Below are positions 1 through 6,045 of a DNA stretch of 6,597 nt, in pieces. This DNA is from an uncultured Lachnospiraceae bacterium. Lineage in GTDB: Bacteria > Bacillota > Clostridia > Lachnospirales > Lachnospiraceae. Made by a program: the position numbers and the translations under genes. Position 1 is the stretch's first letter. The number at the start of each line of letters is the position of its first letter. The notes under the pieces are model-generated. The model was not told the origin of the DNA, did not search any database, and worked only from the letters and a program-made list of their open reading frames with translations. The stretch covers positions 1 through 6,597 of the forward strand of contig CALYVE010000098.1 of NCBI GenBank assembly GCA_945492935.1, written 5' to 3'.

Positions 1-246
1 ATCATCGATGACATGACTACCATCAACAAACGTGCCGTCATACCCAATTTCAAGACTCTCTATGTCCTCTAATTCTACATGACTTTCTGTTGTTTCTGTC
101 GCTTCTGTTGTCTCGAATTCTTCTGTTTGTTCCACAAGCTCCGATTCACTTGCAGATTCCGGTCCCGCCGCAAGTGAAACCGTACACGTTCCAAGAGACA
201 TCACACCAGACAAAAAAACTGCAACAATTCTCTTGTATAACTTCAT
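1..246 (-). CDS. Secreted protein of unknown function, N-terminal 82 codons only (3' end outside window)
   Basis: I do not recognise this protein family. Translating the minus strand from the ATG at 246-244 gives 82 uninterrupted codons to the window edge, so the gene is partial. Residues 1-27 look like a secretion signal: basic start (MKLYKR), hydrophobic core (about 7-19) and a small-residue region ending VSLAAG, suited to signal peptidase I cleavage near residues 25-27. Residues 28-60 are an acidic, Ser/Thr/Glu-rich, low-complexity linker (runs such as TTEATETTES), typical of spacers in exported clostridial proteins. The remainder (IGYDGTFVDGSHVIDD) may begin a folded domain that cannot be named here. 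The start is well supported by an AAGGAGAGG ribosome binding site 8 nt upstream. The gene lies downstream of a structured RNA candidate with a terminator, which may control it. Export is confident; function is unknown. Confidence 0.8.
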   Translation of the reverse strand, partial: MKLYKRIVAVFLSGVMSLGTCTVSLAAGPESASESELVEQTEEFETTEATETTESHVELEDIESLEIGYDGTFVDGSHVIDD

Positions 247-254
247 ACAATATT

Positions 255-263
255 CCTCTCCTT
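255..263 (-). promoter_or_regulatory. Ribosome binding site of the secreted-protein gene
   Basis: On the minus strand this reads AAGGAGAGG, a near-ideal Shine-Dalgarno, 8 nt before the ATG at 246. It fixes the start of the partial gene and shows this short frame is real. Confidence 0.85.
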
Positions 264-268
264 CTAAA

Positions 269-286
269 TAGAAAATCTATTTTCTA
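269..286. repeat. 18-bp inverted repeat upstream of the secreted-protein gene, possible operator
   Basis: TAGAAAAT and ATTTTCTA are perfect 8-bp complementary arms around a 2-bp centre. The repeat lies just upstream of the ribosome binding site (255-263). It is also just downstream of a TATAAA hexamer (minus strand, 291-296) that could be a weak -10 without a convincing -35, so the repeat would straddle that start point. A repressor site in DNA is the simplest reading; as RNA the 2-nt centre is too tight for a loop unless inner pairs open. The arms are AT-rich, so chance is possible. Confidence 0.35.
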
Positions 287-367
287 ATAATTTATACACA
301 CGCACATAAAATACCATATTATTGTTTCTTATGCTTTCGTTTTGATGCAAAATTTTAGTTTTCATAT

Positions 368-402
368 AAAAAAAAACATTTCGACTAAATCATGTCGAAA
401 CG
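368..402 (-). terminator. Intrinsic terminator ending the lepA-hemW operon and/or the small RNA
   Basis: On the minus strand CGTTTCGAC (402-394), an 8-nt loop and GTCGAAATG (385-377) form a 9-bp stem with one G-U pair, followed immediately by nine T residues (376-368). On the plus strand the same stem has an A-C mismatch and is followed by TTTTTC, so the minus orientation is better, though some bidirectional activity is possible. No plus-strand gene needs it. It is the first good terminator after the DUF2007-like gene and is also the natural 3' end of the RNA starting near 480. Confidence 0.8.
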
Positions 403-480
403 TTTTTCTTGGTTACTGCGACCTTTTGGCGCGGGGCCCTGCCGGCAGTGCAATTAAAGAATTGCTGATGAATCAATTCT
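368..480 (-). ncRNA. Candidate small RNA or attenuator leader, about 110 nt, family not recognised
   Basis: A near-consensus SigA promoter (486-514) points into this stretch, and the terminator at 402-368 ends it, giving a predicted transcript of about 112 nt. No convincing reading frame occurs inside. The segment 418-450 is strikingly GC-rich in an AT-rich intergenic region and contains several possible stems: a GCGCC/AAAA/GG-U-CGC hairpin (432-418, one bulged U), ACTGC/GCAGT arms (449-445 with 419-415) enclosing the GC core, and two competing hairpins near the 5' end (450-482). I could not match it to SRP RNA, 6S RNA, T-box, c-di-GMP, cobalamin, SAM, FMN or fluoride riboswitch consensus motifs as I remember them. 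It could be a free trans-acting sRNA or a terminator-controlled leader for the secreted-protein gene, whose ATG is about 120 nt further on. Confidence 0.55.
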
Positions 481-485
481 TTCTC

Positions 486-514
486 ATTATATTATTTGAA
501 ATTTTTGATATCAA
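486..514 (-). promoter_or_regulatory. SigA-type promoter driving the small RNA or leader
   Basis: Minus-strand TTGATA (514-509), a 17-nt spacer and a perfect TATAAT (491-486) make the best vegetative promoter match in the window. Transcription would start near 480-479. The -35 begins about 10 bp after the TGA of the DUF2007-like gene. With the nearby terminator, the promoter argues for a separate transcription unit rather than a plain 3' untranslated region. Confidence 0.65.
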
Positions 515-523
515 ATCATATGA

Positions 524-883
524 TCATGAAGTATATATACACCAAAAAACAATGATAGCAATACTAATATAAAAGATTACTCTTCCTATCCGGTTACGCT
601 TCTTTGAATCAAGATACCATGGTCTTTTTGGTTCCGGATCTGTATTGTCAGAATCCGGGTCCCATGGCATATTCGCAAAGGGACTGTTATCCTCGCGCGA
701 CGCAATAAGCCTTTTTGCTTCCTCCTCGCTTTCTTCTTCAACCCAGATTGAATACTCTTTGTACGCGCTTCCTTTTATTCCCTGTCTAAATTTACCGAGC
801 TTGCACGGAATATCATTTGCCCTCAAAAGCGATAATAATACATTTGCCTCTATTTCATTGTCAGATTTATATATTGGTATCAT
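524..883 (-). CDS. Small membrane-anchored DUF2007-like protein
   Basis: A 119-residue protein. Residues 1-62 resemble the DUF2007 domain (often called putative prokaryotic signal-transducing protein): an opening beta strand (IPIYKS), an EIEANVLLSLLRANDIPCKLG segment typical of the family (about 10-30), and an IWVEEESEEEAKRLI segment (about 46-60). Residues 65-95 are a charged, Pro/Asp-rich linker, and about 100-117 form one hydrophobic helix after a basic stretch (KKRNR), so the domain should face the cytoplasm with a C-terminal anchor. The molecular role of the family is not established. It is the last gene of the lepA operon: its AGGAG ribosome binding site (893-889) overlaps the hemW TAG and lies 5 nt before the ATG, with 8 bp between the genes. 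Co-expression and possible translational coupling with hemW are likely. The family call is from memory of the sequence pattern. Confidence 0.75.
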   Translation of the reverse strand: MIPIYKSDNEIEANVLLSLLRANDIPCKLGKFRQGIKGSAYKEYSIWVEEESEEEAKRLIASREDNSPFANMPWDPDSDNTDPEPKRPWYLDSKKRNRIGRVIFYISIAIIVFWCIYTS

Positions 884-891
884 ACAATCTC

Positions 892-2091
892 CTACTTATC
901 CAGCAAAAAATCAGCAAGAATTACATTACTCACATCAATACCTTTATCTGTCAGGTAAATCCGATCTCCATCAACAACCATAAATCCCTGGTCCGTATAT
1001 TTGTTCAAAACTGGTCCGTAAACCTCGTAAATATCTTTCTTGAAGCGCTCCTCAAAATCACTACGGCTTACACCACACATCATACGAAGTCCAAGGAACA
1101 TGAATTCCTCCATACGTGAATCTACATACATCGTCGTTACACTTTGACGAAGTTTCGCTGTTGTCTCATTAAACAGCAACTCCATATCATCATACGTAAC
1201 AAACTTCTCTGTCGTCTCCTCCATCAAATCGATATAAGAAAAAATGTCTCGCATATTTGAAAAACGTTTTCCTTTGAAATATGACGATGCACCAAGACCA
1301 AAGCCTATATATTCGCCACCTGTCCAATAGACCATATTGTGCTTACATTCGTAGCCCGGCTTTGCGTAATTTGAAAACTCATATCTCTCGTAGCCACCTG
1401 CAGCAAGCAATTTCTTTGTGATTTCGTACATACGGCGGTCAATCATTTCCGGTGGAATATCTTCAAGAATCTGCGGGTCATTTGCAAATGGTGTTCCTTC
1501 TTCAATTTGAAGAGAATAGGCCGATATGTGCTCTGGTGAAAAATCAAGTACTCTCGAAATAGTATCTACATAAGTATGTATCGTCTGTCCCGGAAGTCCT
1601 GACATAATGTCAACATTAATATTCTGAAAGCCGGCTCGTCTAGCAGCTTTAAAGCTTGCTACAAATTGATCATAATTGTGCAAACGACCTAATCGTCTTA
1701 ACATATCATCATCCGCTGATTGAAGTCCGATGCTGATACGATTAATCCCTGCCGCCTTATAACCATTCAGCTTCTGATGACGTAGTGTTCCCGGATTAGC
1801 CTCAATCGTAATCTCGCAGTTTTTCTCTAAAGTAAAAGTCTTTCGAATAAATGCCATAATATTGGTAATGAGTGCTTCATCCAAAAGCGAAGGTGTACCG
1901 CCACCAATAAAAATACTACGGACAATGTATTCTTCCGCAACCGGAGTATAAAGCTTAATCTCCTGACAGAGGGAATCTACATAACGAAGCATTGTCCCGT
2001 AGCTTTCCCCGTCAAATGATAAGAAATCACAATATTTACATTTTACTGCACAAAATGGTATATGCACATATAAGCTAACATATTTCTTCAT
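892..2091 (-). CDS. hemW: HemW, radical SAM heme chaperone (formerly called HemN-like coproporphyrinogen oxidase)
   Basis: At 399 residues this is full length for the family. The radical SAM cluster motif is C14-x3-C18-x2-C21 followed by D-F. The phenylalanine where true oxygen-independent coproporphyrinogen oxidases have a fourth cysteine (CxC) marks HemW rather than HemN. Other signatures are GGGTPS (63-68, SAM binding), ANPGT (98-102), SIGLQS (120-125), LGRLHN (134-139) and the HNMVYW motif (251-256) at the start of the HemW C-terminal domain. HemW proteins bind heme and are thought to deliver it to cytochromes or other hemoproteins, using a 4Fe-4S cluster and SAM; the substrate in this organism is unknown. 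The gene starts 6 bp after lepA, and its ribosome binding site lies in the last two lepA codons, so it should be translated with lepA. It is followed at 8 bp by the DUF2007-like gene. Confidence 0.93.
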   Translation of the reverse strand: MKKYVSLYVHIPFCAVKCKYCDFLSFDGESYGTMLRYVDSLCQEIKLYTPVAEEYIVRSIFIGGGTPSLLDEALITNIMAFIRKTFTLEKNCEITIEANPGTLRHQKLNGYKAAGINRISIGLQSADDDMLRRLGRLHNYDQFVASFKAARRAGFQNINVDIMSGLPGQTIHTYVDTISRVLDFSPEHISAYSLQIEEGTPFANDPQILEDIPPEMIDRRMYEITKKLLAAGGYERYEFSNYAKPGYECKHNMVYWTGGEYIGFGLGASSYFKGKRFSNMRDIFSYIDLMEETTEKFVTYDDMELLFNETTAKLRQSVTTMYVDSRMEEFMFLGLRMMCGVSRSDFEERFKKDIYEVYGPVLNKYTDQGFMVVDGDRIYLTDKGIDVSNVILADFLLDK

Positions 2092-2097
2092 CGGAAC

Positions 2098-3912
2098 TTA
2101 CTCCTCATCTAACTTTAGTACACTCATAAACGCCTTCTGCGGAATTTCTACATTACCAACCTGACGCATACGTTTCTTTCCTTCCTTCTGCTTCTCTAAA
2201 AGCTTTCGCTTACGGGTAATATCGCCACCATAACACTTGGCAAGTACATCCTTACGCATCGCCTTAACAGTCTCACGGGCAATAACTTTGCTTCCGATTG
2301 CCGCCTGAATCGGAATTTCGAATAAATGTCTTGGAATCTCTTCTTTTAGCTTCTCACACATCTTACGTCCGCGCTCGTAGGCCGTTTCCTTGTGAATAAT
2401 AAAGGACAAAGCATCTACTTCTTCCTTGTTAATCAAAATGTCAAGCTTCACAAGTTCAGAACGCTCGTAGCCCTTCATGTCATAATCAAACGATGCATAG
2501 CCTCTTGAACGAGATTTCAGTGCATCAAAGAAATCATAAATGATTTCATTCAGTGGCAAATCATATTTAAGAAGTGCACGAGTTGTTTCAATGTATTCCA
2601 TACTCTTATATACACCACGACGTTCCTGACAAAGCTGCATAATTGCTCCGACAAATTCCGTTGTAACCATAATCTCAGCAGAAACATACGGTTCTTCCAT
2701 ATATTCAATCTCCGATGGGTCCGGAAGATTAGATGGATTCGTTAAATCTATGACTGTTCCGTCAGTCTTATGAACTTTGTAAATTACACTCGGTGCGGTT
2801 GTAACAAGATCAAGATTATATTCTCTTTCCAAACGTTCCTGAATAATCTCAAGATGAAGAAGACCAAGGAAGCCGCATCGAAATCCAAAGCCAAGTGCAA
2901 TCGATGTCTCCGGTTCAAAGCTAAGGGAAGCATCATTTAGCTGAAGCTTTTCAAGAGCATCTCGCAAATCCGGATACTTCGCTCCGTCCGCCGGATAAAG
3001 GCCACAGTAAACCATAGGATTCACCTTCTTGTAACCCGGCAAAGCTTCAACACATGGATTATCTGCATCTGTAACCGTATCACCGACCGTTGTATCCTTT
3101 ACATTTTTCAGGCTTGCTGTTATATAACCAACCATGCCGGCAGACAGCTCATCACACGGAATAAACTGACCTGCACCAAAAATGCCAACCTGAACAACCT
3201 CCGCCTCAGCACCGGTTGCCATCATTTTAATCTTCGTACCCTTTTTCCAGACACCGTCAAACAGACGACAGAAAATGATTACACCCTTATAGGAATCATA
3301 CAGACTATCAAAAATAAGTGCCTTAAGCGGTGCATCAACATTGCCTGTCGGCGCCGGAATCTTCGCAACAATCTGCTCTAACACTTCCTCAATGTTGATT
3401 CCGTTCTTTGCTGAAATACGAGGTGCATCATGTGCTTCAATACCAATCACATCCTCAATCTCATTTACGACGCGATCCGGATCGGCAGACGGAAGATCAA
3501 TCTTATTAATTACGGGCATAACATCCAGATTATGATCCACTGCAAGGTAAACATTTGCAAGTGTCTGTGCCTCAATTCCCTGTGCCGCATCAACAACAAG
3601 AACCGCACCTTCGCAGGCAGCGAGACTACGGGATACTTCATAATTAAAATCCACATGTCCCGGCGTATCAATCAGATTGAAAATGTATTCTTCACCGTCA
3701 TTCGCCTTATAAATAATTCGAACAGACTGTGCCTTAATTGTGATACCGCGTTCACGCTCTAATTCCATATTATCGAGTACCTGCTCCTGCATCTCTCTAC
3801 TTGTAAGCGTACCTGTCTTTTCGATAATTCGATCTGCTAATGTAGACTTTCCATGATCTATATGTGCAATAATACAAAAATTCCGAATTTTGCTCTGATC
3901 TAAATGTGACAT
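2098..3912 (-). CDS. lepA: LepA / EF4, ribosome-associated elongation factor GTPase
   Basis: A full-length 604-residue LepA, a cytoplasmic translational GTPase that binds ribosomes and has been linked to back-translocation and to ribosome assembly or initiation. GTPase motifs are intact: G1 AHIDHGKST (16-24), G2 RGITIK (55-60), G3 DTPGH (82-86), G4 NKID (136-139) and G5 SAK (167-169). The histidine of the G3 motif, involved in GTP hydrolysis in translational GTPases, is present (H86). EF-G-like domains follow, including [14 protein letters not shown] in the middle and the LepA-specific C-terminal domain rich in basic residues ([20 protein letters not shown]). The start has a TGAGGA ribosome binding site about 8 nt upstream and its own SigA promoter (3975-4004). 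It is the first gene of the lepA-hemW-DUF2007 operon. The order spoIIP-lepA-hemW is conserved in Bacilli and Clostridia. Confidence 0.97.
   Translation of the reverse strand: MSHLDQSKIRNFCIIAHIDHGKSTLADRIIEKTGTLTSREMQEQVLDNMELERERGITIKAQSVRIIYKANDGEEYIFNLIDTPGHVDFNYEVSRSLAACEGAVLVVDAAQGIEAQTLANVYLAVDHNLDVMPVINKIDLPSADPDRVVNEIEDVIGIEAHDAPRISAKNGINIEEVLEQIVAKIPAPTGNVDAPLKALIFDSLYDSYKGVIIFCRLFDGVWKKGTKIKMMATGAEAEVVQVGIFGAGQFIPCDELSAGMVGYITASLKNVKDTTVGDTVTDADNPCVEALPGYKKVNPMVYCGLYPADGAKYPDLRDALEKLQLNDASLSFEPETSIALGFGFRCGFLGLLHLEIIQERLEREYNLDLVTTAPSVIYKVHKTDGTVIDLTNPSNLPDPSEIEYMEEPYVSAEIMVTTEFVGAIMQLCQERRGVYKSMEYIETTRALLKYDLPLNEIIYDFFDALKSRSRGYASFDYDMKGYERSELVKLDILINKEEVDALSFIIHKETAYERGRKMCEKLKEEIPRHLFEIPIQAAIGSKVIARETVKAMRKDVLAKCYGGDITRKRKLLEKQKEGKKRMRQVGNVEIPQKAFMSVLKLDEE
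2101..2106 (-). promoter_or_regulatory. hemW ribosome binding site inside the lepA 3' end
   Basis: GAGGAG here is both the last two glutamate codons of lepA and the Shine-Dalgarno of hemW, 9 nt before the hemW ATG at 2091. It selects the hemW start and predicts that lepA translation affects hemW initiation. Confidence 0.8.
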
Positions 3913-3937
3913 CCATTTATCCTCACTCTATAAATTT

Positions 3938-3986
3938 GCATACTCGCCCTATTTTGCAAGCATACACTTTTATAATTTTAGCATAC
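3938..3986 (-). repeat. Three GTATGC direct repeats at two-turn spacing in the lepA 5' region
   Basis: On the minus strand GTATGC occurs at 3986-3981, 3965-3960 and 3943-3938, in the contexts AGTATGCTA, TGTATGCTT and AGTATGCAA. The spacing is 21 and 22 bp, close to two DNA turns, so the copies lie on one helix face. The first copy supplies the TG of the extended -10; the others are in the predicted leader. A regulator-binding array is possible, but six-base repeats are short and may be accidental. Confidence 0.3.
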
Positions 3987-4004
3987 TTCTCCATAAAGTG
4001 ACAA
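3975..4004 (-). promoter_or_regulatory. SigA promoter of the lepA-hemW-DUF2007 operon
   Basis: Minus-strand TTGTCA (4004-3999), an 18-nt spacer and TAAAAT (3980-3975), preceded by TGC so that it is an extended -10. Transcription would start near 3968, giving a leader of about 55 nt before the lepA ATG. It lies directly after the spoIIP stop codon and separates the housekeeping operon from the sporulation genes. I see no good intrinsic terminator between spoIIP and this promoter. Confidence 0.65.
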
Positions 4005-4016
4005 GAAAAAACATTC

Positions 4017-5117
4017 TTATGTGCCGGAAATCACACGATAAATAATCGCAGCCAGTGGCTCCATCGAATTTCTTGCCTCTTCTACCGTATTTGTCTGCGC
4101 TCCAACCTCAACTAAGGCTGCCTTTGGCATTTTGTTCAAATTGTACCGGTAGCCGCTTATATAATTTTTCCGCATCAAATCTCCGTATAATTCCTTTCCT
4201 TTTAGATGAAGCGCAAATCCAAAAGCAATATTTTCTTTCTTGTACGGATTTTCCAGATACGCTAGATCACCTGTCGATGTGAGCCTGCTTACACCGTTTA
4301 CAAACATTAGCTTTGCACAGTTTTTCCCGTTAATTTGCTGAACAAGTCTCACGTCTTCTTTTACTCCGTCTCTATGAATATCAATAATCATTTCAATGCT
4401 TGGATACTGTGCAAGTATCTCGTCGACTCCGGCAGAGGAATATTCATAAGAACGCTCACGGTTTAACGAGCCTTCCACATAATCATATGCGGTTTTATCA
4501 TGATAGACATTTATTCCGTATTCTTCTGTTAGTATTCTTGCCAACTCATCGCCAAGCCCAATCACAGTATCCTCAACAACCCCCTCCCTGCTGTCAGCAA
4601 AGGCTTCCGTACCATGTGTATGATAAATCAGCACTTTTACATCATCACTTTGCAAATCAATCGTTGTATCCATCGAGAGCATAGTCTCCGGATTGATTTC
4701 TTCAGGATAAACAACTGCGGAGGCTGAAATATTAAAACAATTCTGCGTCAAAAAACTTACATCATATAAATCATTATAATCATACGTTATCCCTGTTGTT
4801 TCAATTGTATTTATCGCTTCTTTTGCATCCGTATTTGTCGCAATCATAACAGGATCATTTATTTCCTGCCATTCATAGGAACAATAATCAATTGTTTCAT
4901 CTCCCGGTTCAAGTTCAAACAAATAGTCCCCGTCAACATAACCGGGAAACAGCGCTTCCTCCATGATATGCCTCGAGGATCTGTTATTTTGTAACACCTC
5001 CTGCCTGACAATATACGTAAAGCAATCAAAAATAATTTTTACTTTGATTAACAGAACGACAAACACAGTCATTACAAAATAGTTAATTATTTGATTCTTT
5101 AAATGATTTTTTCCCAT
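4017..5117 (-). CDS. spoIIP: SpoIIP, stage II sporulation peptidoglycan hydrolase
   Basis: A 366-residue SpoIIP-family protein. In characterised members SpoIIP cleaves both the stem-peptide amide and cross-links, and works with SpoIID (and SpoIIM) in the mother-cell membrane during septal thinning and engulfment. Residues 10-30 are a membrane anchor, followed by a poorly conserved stalk (about 31-158). The catalytic domain carries the family hallmarks: IYHTHGTEAF (164-173, putative metal-binding His and Glu), DIHRDG (246-251) and EVGAQTNT (337-344), followed by EEA. Length is slightly below the roughly 400 residues of the Bacillus protein, with the difference mainly in the stalk. The ATG is the first start after an in-frame TAG at 5126-5124, so the start cannot be extended, yet it lacks a Shine-Dalgarno; a SigE-like -10 lies just upstream. 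Its neighbours, gpr 50 bp upstream and lepA downstream, match the classic arrangement. Confidence 0.95.
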   Translation of the reverse strand: MGKNHLKNQIINYFVMTVFVVLLIKVKIIFDCFTYIVRQEVLQNNRSSRHIMEEALFPGYVDGDYLFELEPGDETIDYCSYEWQEINDPVMIATNTDAKEAINTIETTGITYDYNDLYDVSFLTQNCFNISASAVVYPEEINPETMLSMDTTIDLQSDDVKVLIYHTHGTEAFADSREGVVEDTVIGLGDELARILTEEYGINVYHDKTAYDYVEGSLNRERSYEYSSAGVDEILAQYPSIEMIIDIHRDGVKEDVRLVQQINGKNCAKLMFVNGVSRLTSTGDLAYLENPYKKENIAFGFALHLKGKELYGDLMRKNYISGYRYNLNKMPKAALVEVGAQTNTVEEARNSMEPLAAIIYRVISGT

Positions 5118-5122
5118 ACTAC

Positions 5123-5153
5123 ACTATATGCTCGTACGAAAAAATAAATACGA
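5123..5153 (-). promoter_or_regulatory. Possible SigE-type promoter of spoIIP, very close to the ATG
   Basis: Minus-strand CATATAGT (5130-5123) matches the SigE -10 consensus CATACAnT except at one base, and TCGTATT (5153-5147) matches kmATATT except at one base, with a 16-nt spacer. SigE is the mother-cell factor for spoIIP in Bacillus. The -10 ends 5 bp before the ATG, so transcription would start at or within a base or two of the start codon. Low-complexity AT sequence weakens the case. Confidence 0.4.
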
Positions 5154-5167
5154 TAAAAAATAATGCG

Positions 5168-6013
5168 TTATATTCCGACAAATAATCGATTCAATGCCTC
5201 TGAAATCGTATAGCTGACTCGTTTGACTGCCTCATCTATATTATTGGGTGTAACAAACATCGAAAGAAGAGAATCCGGAATCCCCTCCACTTTATATTCC
5301 TCTGCAACCGTTGCGATAATTGCATTAACCGAAATGACCGTCGGAACACCAATGGCAATCACTTTTACTCCAAGCGTTTTTTCATTTATTTTTTTTCGAT
5401 CATTCCCTACTCCTGCCCCCGGCGCAATTCCGGTATCACAAATTTGAATTGTTGCATTAAGTCGCTTCGCTTCTCTTGCGGCAAGTGCATCAACAGCTAT
5501 TACAACATCCGGTTTTATATCCTTACACACTGCCTTTAACAAATGTAAGGTTTCTATTCCGGTCTGTGCCATAACACCCGGACATATTGCACTCACTTCA
5601 TTCACACCTTCCACAATACCTTCACATAGTAAATGTCTCGTAATATACAAATTATCAACAACATATGGTCCGAGTGCGTCAGGTGTCACATTGCGATTGC
5701 CAAGCCCTACGACAAGCACCTTATTTGCATCCCCCATCATATTCTTAAGATGAGACTTTAGCAAAACAACAAACGGTTCATGAATGCTTTCGTCATCCTT
5801 GCGAAGCATTTCACTTTCCAAGGTAACATAAGTTCCAATCGGTTTTCCAAGAACACGTTCTCCCTTTTGATTTGTTACCTTAATAACGGTCTCCCTTATA
5901 TCACTAACACCGCTTTGTAGCGTATGAATTTCAATCCCTTCGGATTGATCTTCAACTTCCTCCTTTAACTCAAGTGCTAAATCTGTTCGAATTCTATTTT
6001 TCTTTTTTCGCAT
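5168..6013 (-). CDS. gpr: GPR, germination protease (spore protease)
   Basis: A 281-residue GPR (MEROPS family A25), made as a zymogen in the forespore and used at germination to degrade small acid-soluble spore proteins that coat spore DNA. The conserved RTDLALEL start of the family is at 9-16, leaving only a very short prosequence (MRKKKNRI). Signature blocks are GLGNRNVTPDALGPYVVDNL (103-122), CPGVMAQTGIET (144-155), AVDALAAREAKRLNATIQI (173-191), DTGIAPGAGVGN (193-204) and IAIGVPTVI (219-227). The two aspartates corresponding to the proposed catalytic pair are D112 (TPDALGP) and D175 (VDALAAR). It is shorter than the roughly 370-residue Bacillus enzyme because a C-terminal segment before MFVTP (252-256) is missing, which I take to be a clostridial form, not damage. 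The ATG is set by a TAGGAG site 8 nt upstream, which lies inside a hairpin. A forespore-type promoter precedes it; spoIIP follows after 50 bp. Confidence 0.95.
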   Translation of the reverse strand: MRKKKNRIRTDLALELKEEVEDQSEGIEIHTLQSGVSDIRETVIKVTNQKGERVLGKPIGTYVTLESEMLRKDDESIHEPFVVLLKSHLKNMMGDANKVLVVGLGNRNVTPDALGPYVVDNLYITRHLLCEGIVEGVNEVSAICPGVMAQTGIETLHLLKAVCKDIKPDVVIAVDALAAREAKRLNATIQICDTGIAPGAGVGNDRKKINEKTLGVKVIAIGVPTVISVNAIIATVAEEYKVEGIPDSLLSMFVTPNNIDEAVKRVSYTISEALNRLFVGI

Positions 6014-6045
6014 AAAAAATACTCCTAAATATAATTAGGAGTATT
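6014..6045 (-). terminator. Terminator-like hairpin whose 3' arm is the gpr ribosome binding site
   Basis: Minus-strand AATACTCCTAA (6045-6035), loop TTATAT and TTAGGAGTATT (6028-6018) form a perfect 11-bp stem followed by TTTT (6017-6014) and then the gpr ATG at 6013. Counting the last two bases of the stem, the T tract is six long. The 3' arm contains TAGGAG, the only Shine-Dalgarno for gpr, spaced 8 nt from the ATG. The element can therefore act as the terminator of the upstream kinase gene and also hide the gpr ribosome binding site in any transcript that reads through. The stem is AT-rich, so terminator strength is uncertain. Confidence 0.7.

Noticed and set aside
172..246. Possible lipobox (LGTC) in the signal peptide of the secreted protein
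   Set aside because: Gly and Thr before the Cys do not fit the usual lipobox (small residue such as Ala/Gly just before Cys), and a good signal peptidase I site (VSLAAG) follows a few residues later.
90..287. Plus-strand open frame of 65 codons opposite the secreted-protein gene
   Set aside because: The minus-strand frame has a perfect ribosome binding site and a classic signal peptide; this frame is its antisense shadow.
411..450. GC-rich core considered as SRP RNA, 6S RNA or a c-di-GMP, FMN or cobalamin riboswitch
   Set aside because: None of the conserved core motifs of those families that I remember is present on either strand, so no family name is assigned.
465..471. CTGATGA on the plus strand, resembling the hammerhead ribozyme core
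   Set aside because: The required GAAA after a stem II and the flanking stem I/III arrangement are missing; the nearest GAAA (498-501) is not closed by a stem.
342..572. Open frame on the plus strand across the intergenic region, 76 codons
   Set aside because: It has no ribosome binding site, runs through the terminator hairpin and the minus-strand promoter, and its translation has no protein-like pattern.
645..1119. Overlapping plus-strand open frames opposite the DUF2007-like and hemW genes
   Set aside because: They are antisense to well-supported genes, lack ribosome binding sites and show no domain features. The same applies to plus-strand frames opposite lepA (3341-3762), spoIIP (4055-4684) and gpr (5223-5447).
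892..2091. Annotation as oxygen-independent coproporphyrinogen III oxidase (HemN)
   Set aside because: The cluster motif is CxxxCxxC followed by DF, without the fourth cysteine typical of HemN, and the HNxxYW motif of HemW is present.
4005..4025. Terminator after spoIIP formed by ACAT/ATGT followed by six T residues
   Set aside because: The stem would be only 4 bp and AT-rich, too weak to call a terminator.
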